Assembly (NCBI GenBank): GCA_029204225.1
Contig: CM055110.1
Coordinates: 39,375,515-39,439,514, forward strand
Reading direction: 5' to 3'
Source of the DNA: Diphasiastrum complanatum
Lineage: Eukaryota; Streptophyta; Lycopodiopsida; Lycopodiales; Lycopodiaceae
DNA: 64,000 bases
Numbering within the stretch: position 1 is the first letter of the stretch; each line of letters begins with the position of its first letter. The translations under genes and the position numbers were made by a program. The notes under the pieces are model-generated. The model saw only the letters and a list, made by a program, of their open reading frames with translations. It made no database searches and was not told the DNA's origin. Below are positions 1 to 11,618 of this stretch, piece after piece.

Positions 1-636
1 TGTTGACATTGAGCTGTAGGCAACCAAATCGAGCGTAGTTTGGCTCTAGACCACCTTTCTTCACGCCCACAGTGATTTTTACAGCATCAGTTTCAGCCGT
101 CACGACACGCCTAGCAAGATTTGAACACCACATTCCAAATGCTTGTGTATTTTGGCCATTTTCACAGAATGGCTTGTTGGAAACCGAGTGAGGTGATGTC
201 TGAGCCTAGAATGCATTTCCACATGCTTGCACAGACTCCTATGACCTCCGTTCCGCCCGTCTACGTCCGTATCACAAATTTCAATTTTCATGCCTTGATT
301 CCATACTTTTTAGGGTTTAGGCGTGGACCATCGTGCAAACATCTGCTAGGGGCGCAGTTTAGGCCCACACTGCACTCCTTTATGCCTGCACGGACTCCAA
401 CGCTAACGTCAGTCGCCTGTTATCCCTCGTACAGAAATTATTCTATCCCACGCCCTAATCTCATGTTCTTCTTTGGCACTTGATATAATGTGTGAACTGG
501 AATCGTTCTGATGTATGCTTTGGTATTTTGAGCTCTATTTGAGCTCGGTAATGTTGTTCAATGCAATGTATTTTTTTTTCTACTGAACGTTTGCCTGATT
601 ATTTGTTGTTTGCAGGTTTAGGGTCGTGTTGATACG
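1..636 (+). other. Upstream region of the hAT gene
   Basis: I see no convincing protein here; the open frames on both strands show no family motif. A pyrimidine-rich stretch followed by TTTGCAG ends at 615, 21 bases before the hAT start codon. The 5' UTR may therefore contain an intron whose acceptor is at 615. The left end of the transposon was not found and may lie outside the window. Confidence 0.4.
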
Positions 637-3600
637 ATGCCAGTGCGGGACCGAGGCCTTTGGGCCGAGGTTGAGCTTACCAACGGGGATGTGGGCACAC
701 ACCATGGCTCAGGCACCTGCAGATGGAGATGCTTGCATTGCGGTGGTCACTTCACGGGATCACTCACCAGGGTTAGGGCTCACTTGCTGCGGGTCAGAGG
801 ACCAGATGGGCGGACATTGGGCATATCTGATTGCCCCAGGATTTCTGATGAGGATCTGCAGAGGTTGTCTACCATGTACGGGCCCGGTACTGCATCACAG
901 GGTTCTAGACAGGGACAAGCAGTTGGAGCAGCTACAGGTAGGCATGCAGGAGGGCTCACAGGGAGACAGGCAAGGCCTACCATGGATATTGGGCCCAGTA
1001 CACCACGGGCAGGGCATGGTATAGCTGCAGGGCGTAGTACATCATGGGTTGGGCATGGTACAGGTGCAGGGCCTAGTACATCACGGGCAGAGCATGGTAC
1101 AGCTGCAGGGCCCAGTACAGCACGGGCAGAGCATGGTTCAGGTGCAAGGCCCAGTACAGCACCTTCAGTTCCATCCGCAGCAGCAGCAGGACCATCAGAT
1201 GAGCATGTTGGTTCAGCAGCAGCGGGTGCTTCTCGACCCCCCTCCTCGGCAGCAGATGCACCACATGCTTTGGCAGATGTTGCCAGAGAGAGTGACACAC
1301 CCACAGATCAGCCATCCGTTGGGCATGCTAGACCACGAGCACCATATACACAGCAGAGAGGGGTTAGGCCCAGGCAGCAGACCCTTGATCGATGTGGCTG
1401 GCAGAGAGAGCAGCAGGCCCGTTGCACTCGACTGTGTGGCCAGTTCTTTTACGAGTGCGGCATTGCCTTTGCTGTTGCTGACACTTGGGTGTTCAGGGAG
1501 TTCTGTGCACAGATGGCGGCCGTGGATGCTACATGGACACCTCCCAGGCGAGAGGCACTACGAGGGAGGTTGCTTCGTCAGGAGGAGGAGACCATCACGC
1601 GGGAGTTGAGTTCCATTCGCTCAGCTTGGCAGCAGTAAGTAACTTGTCTTTGTAATCTCTTTGCATGTGTTTAGGATTTACTGGTGCCGTAATTTTTGCA
1701 TGTAGCTAATGGGTGTTTTGCGGCAGGTATGGATGCACGATATTGAGCGATGGATGGACCGACATTCGTCGGCAATCCGTCATCAATGTCTTGGTTTCTT
1801 GCCCGCTTGGCACAGTATTCCTACGTGGCGTGGATGCCACTCGAGGTGGTGACGCCATCACAGCCGATTTCATATGGGAGGTCATTAGAGATGTTATTGC
1901 TGACATCGGAGATGAGCACGTGGTTCAGGTTGTCACCGACAACGCCTCGAACTGCAAGCAGATGGGCGAGATTATGATGAGGGAGCACCCCAGCATTGTG
2001 TGGACACCCTGTGCTGCACATTGCGTAGACTTGCTCATCCATGACCTGTGTGCGCTTCCATGGATCAGAGAGGTATAGTTTGTTCTATTTGCTATGCTTT
2101 CTTCCTTCGATGCTACTAACCACATCTCAACTACTGTCTAAACTTTTTTACTAGGTGTTTGTGTTGCAGATCACTTCTACGGCCATGCGCCTGGTCACTT
2201 TTGTCACCAGGAAGAGGCGTGTGTTGGCCCTATTCCGCACCTTCTCCACCGAAACCTGAAGAAGCCCGCACCCACACACTTTGCGTTTTACTTCTTGGTG
2301 CTAGAGCGATTGGTGGTGGTGAAGGATGCATTGCGGCGGATGGTTTCCAGTGTGGCCTTCCGGGAATTTACAGACCTCCCCCATTCGGCATTTTTCCAGT
2401 CCACTGTGTACGGCGACGAGTTCTGGAGAGCTGCTGAGGAGATTAGTGGGATCCTACTACCCATTTACAGAGTGCTGCGTCTGGTAGACCGTGAGGGGTG
2501 CACCCTCGGTCTCATTTACGAGTTCATGGAGCGCATCGGCGAGGGTATTCTGTTGTCAGCCTTGGACGAGCATAGGTATGACTCTTCAGTGTCTAGTTTG
2601 TTGTTTCTCACTCGAGTCTGATGCGTTTCTTTTACGCTATGGTTTAGTGATTGTTGTAATTTGTCTGCTGCAGGAGGCGCGAGATCTCACGCATCTGGGA
2701 GGCCAGATGGGACTACTTCCACCGACCCATCCACGCCGTAGCCCACATGTTGCACCCCTTGTGGCGCTCTACACGAGAGAGGGACGATCCGGAGCTGCAC
2801 CGGGGATGGGTGGAGTACACGGAGCGCGTATGGCCCGGACCAGGTACGTGTGAGAAATCGTTTGGTAGCAATGTTACTGTAGTATTGTACTCATTGGTAG
2901 TGTCTGAATTTGAGGGGTCTTACATGTGCCATGTTTTTCCTTTTGCCAATAGGTCCGATGCTGGCCAACATTGCAAGCCAGCTGCTCGCATTTGAGCGCT
3001 TCCAGTTTCCTTTCGATGGAGAGCAGAGTCAGCGGAGGGAGGATCAGCTGAGGCCCGTTACATGGTGGTGCATCCACGGGCGCAGCACAGGTGACCTGAG
3101 GCGATTGGCTGAGAGAGTCCTTGCACAGGACTGTTCTGCAGGAGCTTGTGAGCGGAATTGGAGCACCTGGGCCTTGTATCACACGCAGAAGAGGAACAGG
3201 TTGTCCATCGAGCAGTGTAGGCGGTTGGTGTTTGTGAACACCAACGGCCGTATGCTGAGGCGCACACGAGGAGAGGGTCTGATGCTCGAGGTGAGTCACA
3301 TCATCACCCCTTTTTTCTTGGTATGCTTTGATGAATTGATTTGCTTTCAAAATATGCAGTGAGTTGCACAATACCTACCTAACAACAATGTATTGTATTT
3401 GGTTGCAGGTGGACCCCGACACTTGCTTGGTGGATTCGATAGCTGCTGCTCCTCGGGCACCACCCACACAGGAGGAGATGGATGATGAGATCCATAGAGA
3501 GCTCTACAAACAGGCACAGGCTGAAGCACGGGCTTTACGGCGGCAGAGGAGGACAGAGAGGCAGAGGGAGAGGGCTGAGGAGGGAGATGACGAGGTCTCG

Positions 3601-4185
3601 GAGGGTGGAGAGATGCTCGAGGCAAACTATGTGGAGGAGGAGGAGTGGGTTGAGGGAGATACAGAGGAGGACGAGGAGATGTGGGCGGAGGCACAGGGGG
3701 ATGACCTGGCTGACCTGCTGGTGGACCCTGATGCAGAGACAGAGGAGGAGCCAGCCATTCCTGCACGTAGGCCTAGGGGGAGACCTAGAGGTTCTAGGAG
3801 GGGGGGGCTGAGTACTCTTTTTGTAGACAGGAGTGGAGCATCACAGGCAGTCGTCGGCCAGGCATCATCACAGTGGGTAGGGCCATCCCAGGGCGTAGGG
3901 TTACGGCCACTTGACACACAGGCACGACGGAGTAGACACAGGGCTGGGGGCAGCCAGATGGGGGCCAGAGGAGAGGAGAGAGGCAGAGGCAGAGGCAGAG
4001 GTAGAGGCAGGGAGAGGGGGGTGGTCCAGAGCCAGGGCACGCAGCAGGGATCCAGAGCACGCAGCAGAGCCAGGGCCACACCACGACATATGGCTCCCTC
4101 CAGTTCCGATTCATCTGCGGACCCATGGGATCTGCAGTCCACAGATTCGGATGATTTATCCTACCATGACTCTGACGAGCCTTAG
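637..4185 (+). pseudogene. hAT-superfamily transposase gene (BED - DUF659 - hAT dimerisation), six exons, one frameshift
   Basis: This encodes a DNA transposase of the plant hAT type, which cuts and pastes its own element in the nucleus. Proposed exons are 637-1634, 1727-2072, 2155-2575, 2674-2843, 2953-3290 and 3409-4185; all junctions are GT..AG and the phases agree. Exon 1 has a BED-like zinc finger (C32, C35, H49, C66) and a repetitive linker. Exon 2 is the DUF659 RNase H-like core, with SDGWTD, VTDNASN and a CAAHC motif. Exons 3-5 carry the helical insertion and the C-terminal dimerisation domain (WWCIHG, ERNWSTW, KRNRLS). Exon 6 is an acidic then Arg/Gly-rich tail. In exon 3 the frame stops at TGA 2257-2259 and homology resumes one frame over, which fits a one-base deletion, so this copy is probably inactive unless the base is a sequencing error. 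It is much more GC-rich than its surroundings. Confidence 0.87.
991..1146 (+). repeat. 39-bp coding minisatellite in the hAT linker
   Basis: Four consecutive 39-bp units encode four 13-residue repeats of the form GPST.RA.HG.AA, between the BED finger and the DUF659 core. The period is a multiple of three, so the frame is kept. The units have diverged by several substitutions. Confidence 0.8.
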
Positions 4186-4350
4186 TTATATAGTTTTCAT
4201 TACGTTCATGAAACATCATTGTACCCCTTTTTGGTGCCATGTGGCCCGATATTATATATTATGATGATCCTATTCACAGCATTGTCGTGATTCAGTATTG
4301 TTCTTGGTGGTTTTAGTTCAGTAACTTCGGTTTTATGGTTTATGATTTAT

Positions 4351-4355
<5 letters not shown>

Positions 4356-4434
<79 letters not shown>
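4356..4434 (+). repeat. (GA)39 microsatellite
   Basis: An uninterrupted GA dinucleotide array of 79 bases lies about 170 bases after the hAT stop codon. A second, impure GA-rich patch follows near 4,542-4,576. Confidence 0.97.
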
Positions 4435-4437
<3 letters not shown>

Positions 4438-4790
4438 GGTTGTTTTTTCAAAAATTGTTTCATTTAAGGCTAAAGTTCAGAATGATTCAGCTAGGTTTTT
4501 GTTCAGCATGGTTTTAGTTCCGTTTGTTGTGAATCGTGATCAGAGAGAGATAGAGAGAGGGAGAATCAGAGAAAGGGACTATGTTCACTGGGAATGCCCC
4601 AATGTGTTCTCTTTTTTTTATATGGGATGCAGCTTTAGCGTAAAGGGACCATCCTGCACCTGAAACAGTCGACAAACTACACAATCATACTCCCCTCGAT
4701 CAGAGCTTTCATCTGATACCCATATTGCACAAAAAAAATTCAAAAAAAAAAAAAAAATTCGATTCTACACGATTCTGGGAAAATCCCGAA

Positions 4791-4842
4791 TCGCGAATCG
4801 AAATCGCGATTCGCGAATCGAAATCGCGATTCGCGAATCGCG
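4791..4842 (+). repeat. 20-bp palindromic tandem repeat
   Basis: The 20-base unit TCGCGAATCGAAATCGCGAT occurs at 4791-4810 and 4811-4830, followed by a partial unit to 4842. It contains the palindrome CGATTCGCGAATCG. It lies just after two A-runs (4731-4757). Such arrays are often subterminal transposase-binding repeats in hAT elements, so this may mark the right end of the hAT copy; no terminal inverted repeat was identified. Confidence 0.7.
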
Positions 4843-6600
4843 CTGCAACTATGATGCTAATTGACCCGACTTCATGTGATTCCTTGGAAGGTAATTATTA
4901 TTACCCGGTGACCTTGGACGATGTCACATAAATGGTTCACCAAATTGTTTTTTGATATATGGTTATTCTTCCCTGGCTAATCAATAATCCTTTTTCTAAT
5001 TATACGGGTCAATTTTTTAAGAAAATTTATAACGAACGAAGAAAATCTTTGGATAAGTCATTCAGGTGAATGTGTTGGGACATTAATCGTATTAAGTTAC
5101 ATTAATGCAACACATATTTTTTACTTTCAAGATTTTCGAAGACTTCTCCTAGGCCATATCTACACTAATACGACGCCTATTGGAAACTCGTGTAGGTTCC
5201 TATTAAAAGGGGGAGAAGTAGGTGGATAGAAAGCTATCTATGAAAAACATTTATAGCATTGATTCCAGGAGGAATCCATAATATGTATAGATGGACTTGT
5301 TTCTGCAATCAGGATCGATAAGATATTTTTGATACTATTGGAATCTTCTAAGGATTGGTGTTGAAATCTAGTTAGATGTAAGGGAAAGAAAAATTAGAGA
5401 ACATTATCATAGTAGAAAAGTTACTAATTATGAATCCGATTGATTTGTATCAGAACTAGAGAGTTCTATTACAAAAAGGGATGGTTTTTGAAAATTGATT
5501 TATATTCCTTGATGTGGAATGAAATTCCTTCTAACAATATATTCTATTAAAATAATCTCTAATTGAGATTTTGGTTATGGAGTAGCACTCTTGAGAAATA
5601 TTCTCTCTTGATGATAACTGGGTTACAGGATTCTCAGTTAAATATGTGTTGTTTACCGATTGTGTGAGATCTATAGAGAGATGCTATATGGTGGATCAAT
5701 CATATTTTCATTGCGCAAGTTTTTAATTATGTGGATCCACAATGAGTTCCTTGGACTGAGTTTATATGCATGCATAAACTAGTCAGTTAAAACATAGACA
5801 TATTGATGAGAGTTGTTTGGAGACAATTACTCGCAGGTTAATAATGATATCTCGATGAGAATTGCTTGTTAGCCTAGGATGGATTTAGAATTAGATTGAA
5901 TGTGGTGTTTTGAAATTGGCCCACACCTAAACATTCAAATATTTAAAAATCAAGTACAACTAACCGAATCAAGAGCGTTACTTTCGAGCTAGTTGTTTGA
6001 ATCTACAATGTAACATCATTTATTGATATTATAATTTATATGTATTACTTATAAGTCACAAACATTATAAGTCATTTTGGATTCATTCAGAGGGTTATGT
6101 GCATAGGATACGCAAAAACTTTTGGCTTTAATCTTTTCCCGATTGGAAAAAGATGAAGTGCTATCCCAAAAGCTCATATGGAGTTGGATAGTGTTGTAAA
6201 CCAAAAGTCAGAACATCACATAATGAAGTTTCGATAAATCTTAAGTTATTCTAGATTAGAACTTACGAGTATTAAAATCTAGATGCATTCTAGATTGAAT
6301 TTTAACTGTAGAATGACACTTTGTGCCATATCTAGAGTAAGAACATTCTGAAAAATACAATTCATTACAAGCATCGTATGATGAGTTGGTAAGTCCAGGA
6401 CTTTTCTTGAAAGGAATCATGGTTCAGATTCTAGCTTATACTTGATTATTACAAGAGGGTAACGTGCGTGATCAAAAGATCAGACGCTATGTGCATATGT
6501 CTTTTGATGGCAATCTCCTTGGAGAGGTAGCTATCCTTGACGGAGATTGCTTGTAACAGTTATAAGCATTCGGCTACCGGTTATAACCTCTGTTGCAGCG
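4843..6600. repeat. Non-coding, diverged dispersed repeat
   Basis: No gene is seen. The AT-rich stretch shows patchy similarity, in inverted orientation, to 18.9-20.2 kb; the piece around 5,795-5,920 matches the reverse complement of about 19,880-20,020, for example at AATGTGGTGTT. The family looks like old LTR-type DNA, but I could not set boundaries. Confidence 0.4.
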
Positions 6601-6664
6601 GATCGCGATCCGGAAGGATCTCGATCCGGATCGAGCGTTCCGGGACCAGAAACGCGTCTCAAGG

Positions 6665-7778
6665 TAGGCGGGCTCCTCCAGCCACTCGAGATACCCGGTG
6701 GTAGATGGGAGAGTATCAGCATGGATTTTATAGTGGGGTTACCAAGAACGAGTAAAGGCCATGACTCGATCTGGGTAGTTGTAGACCGATTGACCAAGAT
6801 GGTGCGTTTTGTACCGACCAAGAAAACTGTTACAGCTCCAGAAGTCGCCAGGCTTTTTATAGAAAACATCTATAAGCTATATGGCCTTCCCGCTAATATA
6901 ATTAGTGATCGAGATCCAAAGTTTACAGGTAACTTTTGGAAGGCGTTGTTTAACAAGTTAGAGACTAAGTTGTCTATGAGCTCCACTGATCATCCCGAAA
7001 CGGATGGTCAGACGGAAAGGGTCAATCAGGTTCTAGAAGATATGCTACGAGCATATGTTAGTAAAAAGCAAACCAATTGGGAAGAGTATCTTCCGCTTTT
7101 GGAATTTGCTTATAATAGCACTAAACACACCACTACAGGGTATAGTCCATTCATGCTAATGTATGGATTTCAACCTAGAGCCCCCATGGCCGTAGGGCTT
7201 AGGAAGGAAAAAGTACAGAGTGTTAAAGAGTTTCTTGAGGATATGGAAACTATGATCAAGATAGCTAAAGCTAATGTGAAGCAAGCACAAGCGCGAGCTA
7301 AACATTATGCTGATAAAACCCGTAGGGATGTGACCTTTCAAGAAGGCGATCGGGTGTTTTTGAAAGTTCCTGAAGACTCTACCACTCTAAGCACAGGCAA
7401 GTGTCCTAAGTTGTCCCCAAGGTATTGTGGTCCCTTCACAATACTCAAGAGAATTGGAAGTTCTGCTTACCAGCTGGCTTTGCCAGAATCCGCAAAGGGA
7501 CATCTGGTCTGAAGCGGGTGTTGCGAGAAGGAGACAACATTGTCCAAGAACAAAGCCTAATAGCCTTTGAGGAACCCAATTCCTTGCCACATGAACCAGA
7601 GGAAATTCTGAATATCCAAAACCGCAAGACTCGTCATGCGGTCTTTCGAGAAGTTTTAGTCAAGTGGAAGGATGGGTCCCAAGAAGAGGCAACCTGGGAG
7701 TCTGTAAGCAAGCTTCGCAAGAGGTATCCTGATTTCATCTTTGAAGATATCGCTTTCGAGGACGAAAGCTCCTTTTAG
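6665..7778 (+). pseudogene. Ty3/Gypsy chromovirus integrase-chromodomain fragment
   Basis: This is the 3' end of a chromovirus polyprotein. It starts at a GLLQPL.IP motif just before the integrase core. Within the core are SMDFIVGLP, SDRDPKF and TDGQTERVNQVLE, which hold the catalytic D, D and E. The C-terminal integrase barrel (CGPFTILKRIG.SAYQLALP) follows. Near 7,500-7,514 the frame breaks where the usual HPVFHVS motif is missing. It resumes at LKRVLREGD and runs to 7778 with a chromodomain-like segment (REVLVKWKDGSQEEATWES), which in this family targets integration to chromatin marks. Gag, protease, reverse transcriptase and RNase H are absent upstream, so the copy is truncated. Confidence 0.9.
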
Positions 7779-8189
7779 GGGGAGGAGATGTTATGGCCAT
7801 TGGCAAACACAGAGATACTAGTGACTCGTTAGACCCTAGGGGGTCCCGGCAGGGTGACACTCAGCCCCGTAGTTCGGGATAATAACTCTTAGGAACTAGG
7901 ATCTAGTGGGCTTGGTCTATATTCATAGGGAGTCCCACTAAGTGGAGGGCACCCTTAGTTGCTAAGGGTGGGTCCCTAAAGTTAGGTAAGACCTGTGTGC
8001 CACATGCTCAGTATGCATGAGGGGCATCCACATGCACAGTGGCATGTGAGAGGAGTGCATGGCCTCTTGGAGGCTGGGCGCTGGTCCTATATGGTGGCCT
8101 GTGAATGTAGAGCCAGGTACAGGATAGTGGGTGCAGATCCAGAGTCACTATTCATCTTTGGTTGGTTCTCTTTCCATTGCTCCTAATAG
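7774..8189 (+). mobile_element. Polypurine tract and probable 3' LTR of the Gypsy fragment
   Basis: Right after the stop codon comes a purine run (AGGGGGAGGAGA, to 7788), followed by TGTTATGGCC at 7789, the expected start of a 3' LTR. The end is uncertain because no second LTR copy is present; I stop where decayed integrase-like sequence of another element begins, near 8,190. Confidence 0.55.
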
Positions 8190-8625
8190 GCACCATTCGA
8201 GATCCTCTATCAAACGCCTATGACATCTTCGATCTTGCAAACAAAATTTTTGCTCATCAATTTGTTCAAGACTACAAAACAAATATGGTCAGATAAAGGC
8301 AGACATCTGTAAGGCGCCAAAAAAACAAAGAAAGAGCGTAAATAAGCGTCAGAGGACAGTAAGCAATAAGGAAGGAGATTAGATGCTGCTAAGGAATATG
8401 ATTACCAAAGAGCAACTTCCCTAAGTTATCACTCGGGAATTACAGACCTTTTAAGATCATTTTAATCATTAATGAAGTGGTCCATGCGCTACAGCTTCCT
8501 CCAGCATGGAAACCTCGTGTCAATTTCCTCAAGAAGTTTGTAGGGTCGATTCCTTAAGGGCCCATTGCTGAAGATCCGGCAGACATTGTGGGTGGAAAAG
8601 AGGTATTAAAATCTTAGCAGATTTT
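8190..8625 (+). pseudogene. Second decayed Gypsy integrase C-terminus
   Basis: Conceptual translation gives APFEILYQTP near 8,192, matching the SPFEI.YG.P motif of Gypsy integrases. Further on, RPFKIILIINEVVHALQLPP (about 8,450-8,510) matches the YGPFKI...IN...Y.L.LP barrel that precedes the integrase end. Stop codons interrupt the frame. The lineage differs from the copy immediately upstream. Confidence 0.55.
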
Positions 8626-8637
8626 TCTGCACAAAGA

Positions 8638-8889
8638 ATGGAAAGACATGCAAGGGCTTACATGGAGTATCTTCAGGAGTTGCATGTTCATGGATCAAAT
8701 AATGGATGGAAGAGAGTCCTCCTATGGACTACCCGACATCCTGTGAACTGCCGCGAAAAAACATATCAGTTGAGGAAACTCTTTGAGCGTGAGAAGGAAT
8801 CCGTATGCATTTTGAAGTCTTATACATCAAGCCTTGAAGACATCTTTCATGAATACAAATTCCTAGGTAAAGTACTCATCCAGAACTGA
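8638..8889 (+). CDS. Unrecognised 83-codon open frame
   Basis: An ATG-started frame follows the decayed integrase. I recognise no domain in it. It could be a scrambled continuation of the retroelement or chance. The rest of 8,890-9,229 shows nothing clear. Confidence 0.15.
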   Translation: MERHARAYMEYLQELHVHGSNNGWKRVLLWTTRHPVNCREKTYQLRKLFEREKESVCILKSYTSSLEDIFHEYKFLGKVLIQN

Positions 8890-9229
8890 GCCCGATGGTT
8901 TCTACGATCAATAGATCGACCGAGGGTATCTTCCTAATAGATCACAATCCAAAGCTCAGTAAAATATTTGTTCCTTTTCAAACCAAAACCCAAAATATTA
9001 TATGATGTTCACGAGGACTGGAAGTACTTGACAATACTTCCAAATACTCATATAATGCAAGTTCGTGAAGATCGTGAAAATTTGAGGCTATCCAAGGTTC
9101 CAACTGCCTAAACAGAAAGTGTAATTAGCATAACAAAGGCAAATGGGATTCAAAACAATGCAAATAGGAAAGTCTATTGCCTCAACTCTGGTATTAAGAA
9201 AGCAATTGAAGGCAATGCAGAGTGAGTAC

Positions 9230-9374
9230 CAGCACAGTCAAAGTGACGATACCCCAGACGCAGAGCATGCGAAATGAGATCCCGGAGCAGATGCGGCTCA
9301 GCTCGCCATACTCCCAGCCCTAGCAAGGGCATTGTGTGCCCATTATTCAGAACCAACTCTCGTTCTTCCGCCAT
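9230..9374 (-). pseudogene. Aldo-keto reductase, orphan first exon
   Basis: Read on the minus strand from ATG 9374-9372, 48 codons give the classic start of an NADPH-dependent aldo-keto reductase of the aldose-6-phosphate/mannose-6-phosphate reductase type. It has LNNGHTMPLLGLGVWRAE (beta strand 1 and cofactor loop) and LGYRHFDCA, where the Asp is a conserved catalytic residue. The exon ends in phase 1 at 9230, before a GTACTC donor at 9229. The usual exon 2 (YxNExEVGxAL) is not visible in 8,630-9,229 or further down in Gypsy sequence. Either the remaining exons lie beyond inserted elements outside the window, or this is a captured or truncated fragment. The exon itself shows no damage. Confidence 0.75.
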
Positions 9375-9395
9375 ACCTCGCTCGCTCTCTCTCTC

Positions 9396-9475
9396 AGCTC
9401 GAATTTGATTCTCAAACTCCGCAATAAAATATGTCAGCTCGAATTTGATTCTCAAACTCCGCAATAAAATATGTC
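9396..9475 (-). repeat. Perfect 40-bp tandem duplication upstream of the reductase ATG
   Basis: Units 9396-9435 and 9436-9475 are identical. They begin 22 bases upstream of the reductase start codon (minus strand), in the presumed 5' UTR or core promoter. A CT-rich run (9378-9395) separates them from the ATG. Confidence 0.9.
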
Positions 9476-9952
9476 AGTAAAAGTAGCTGAAATTCATTCC
9501 TCACAAGGAAAAATTAAAACAAGTAGCTGAAGTTTGAGAGTGTGGTATGGATCTGGCCAGCTCGAATATTATTCCATACGTCTCTTATGATTTTATCTCT
9601 TGCTTGCATTGATGTGACATTCTTCATACCCAAAACCAAAATTGGCCATTCAGAGTGTGCCACGTGAAATGGGTTACTTGCACTCTTGCACCTACCTATT
9701 GTAATTTTCATGAAACTATCATCATTGAGTACTGCTTCTCACGAAAGTGCACTACAATTGTTGATTCATCTTTTTTCAAGATAAGATCTTATCTAATGAG
9801 CAGGTGGGTGGATTGTTTTACCCATTTTTTAAGTGCTTGTGTTCCAATCAATCAATTCTCATGTCATGATAAGAGGAGAAAATTCAAATGATTTTGTCTA
9901 GTCAAGCCATGATAGAGGAGAAAAATTCAAATGATTTTGTTTAATCACGCCA
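9476..9952. other. Non-coding AT-rich stretch
   Basis: No gene is seen. This would be the upstream region of the minus-strand reductase exon. A short imperfect direct repeat lies at about 9,863-9,945, around GAAAATTCAAATGATTTTGT. Confidence 0.4.
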
Positions 9953-11618
9953 TGTTAGGGGAAATTTTTGATGGGGGATTGGTCTCATCAGGAAGCCCTA
10001 CAGGAGAAGGGCCCACACTGCCCTTACGTGAGTGATTGAGGGATACCGCTTTCAATCCCGAGGGTCGTCTCAACCACCTCGTGCTCGCCAGCCGATGAGG
10101 GTTTTCCAGGCCCCCAGAGGCACAGCTGCAAGGAGGTTTAACAGCACTCTTGATCCTATTAGCAAAGGGAGCTTTAGCAACGAATCTGCGGATTCCCAAA
10201 AAGGTTCAAGCAGCAAGCATGGATTCAACAAGCCTGGCAGGACTCCAGTGACCTAGCAGAGGCTCAACGAGCTCAGCGCTGATTGTGAGCATTATGGGCC
10301 TGGTGGACTTTGCAGTTCTGGTATGAAGATCCAACGACAGTAGCCAGATACACTAGAGTGGAGATCACGTGGCACTCAACCGCTCTGATAATTTATATAT
10401 CTCATTGAGACAGAGAACTAAACGTCATTCATATGGGCATATATATCCTCTGGATCACCCAAACAATCAGTGCAAGGAGTAGCAGGAGTGTCATACTTCA
10501 AATACCCATGCGTAGCTCTCTCTTGAATCTAGGCAGCGTGCACCATAGTTTCTGATCCAATAGATCATAGATAGTAGGTTGAGGAACAACACTTGAGCTA
10601 TAGACTACATCCCACATAGAGTGGATAACTAACGGTAATCAAACCGCACTCTCACCGATCCCCAAATCCTTAGCAGCGAATGACGGGTGCAACAGCAGAC
10701 TGATTCATGAAGGATTTCCATTGGTCTCTGATCCATCTCTGATACGGTAGTTGTCTTCCATTTGTCTGTCTCTAACTCGTTCGACAAGCCATTTGAATCA
10801 CAGCTTGATCTTATGGGGAATGGGAGAATATGCCTTTGTATTTCCTCCATTACACACACTTCCTAACCATAAAGACGAAAGCTATTCCTTCTTCCACGTG
10901 AATACCAAAACAAAAGTTCTCCCTCAACCTTTTTTTTTTCTTGGACCCCAAGACCACTCCCTTTTATAGAGGTCACCCAAAGCTTCCCCTTCATAATGCC
11001 ATATCTTCAGTTTTCAAGCCTTTCATGAAAAGTGTCCTCTCTTGTACATGGCTCTTAGTTGTGATTTGACCACAAGTGGTACCCTTCCCCTTTTGAAAAA
11101 AATGGATGGGGATCATGGGTACAAGGGTACCACATGTGTGAGCCACTTCCCTCTTTTGCACTTGTTGGTGGTGTAAATGGTGAGTACTTCTCTTGATTAC
11201 TTTTTTTTAATTGGGTAGTCCTTATGACTACTTGTGGTCAACTCCTACCACTTTTAGGTAGAATATTTTTGTTTGGCACTTTTTGGCCTCCACTTGTATT
11301 TTCCTTTTGCGTGTCTGTGGCCCATGGCTCAAGCTATTGAGGTGATTTGTCTGTCGGGGTGCCGCTTCGACTTGCACTAGAACTTGCCTATATTTTTGTT
11401 ACAGTTTCCTTGACTCTGTCCCATAATTTCTGGCCATTTGTTGCGAGTTGATTTATCTCATTGCCATTTTTCCATGTATCGTACTGGTGAGCACTCATGA
11501 CTTGGGGTTTCTTTAAGGCAACCGGTTCCCTGAAAAGCACAATAGGCAATTTTTATATTAATAAAAAGTAATAGAGTACATTGGAAAATTCGCTCGGTAG
11601 TGCCGGCTATTATAATCA
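9953..11618 (-). repeat. LTR copy 1 (3' LTR in the minus orientation)
   Basis: This copy is 1,666 bases. Compared with the other LTR it carries about 390 extra bases near 10,103-10,490, and it lacks the 124-bp duplication found there. From about 10,495 onward the two copies stay highly similar to the end. Open frames inside it, such as 10,032-10,256, are not supported as genes. Confidence 0.75.

Noticed and set aside
780-1304. 174-codon minus-strand frame and 186-codon plus frame over hAT exon 1
   Set aside because: Both are alternative frames through the 39-bp coding minisatellite; only the 637 frame joins correctly to DUF659.
3627-4142. Minus-strand frames opposite the hAT last exon
   Set aside because: They mirror the low-complexity acidic and Arg/Gly-rich exon on the plus strand.
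10032-10256. 74-codon frame in the left LTR
   Set aside because: It lies within the LTR segment and is not open in the other LTR copy.
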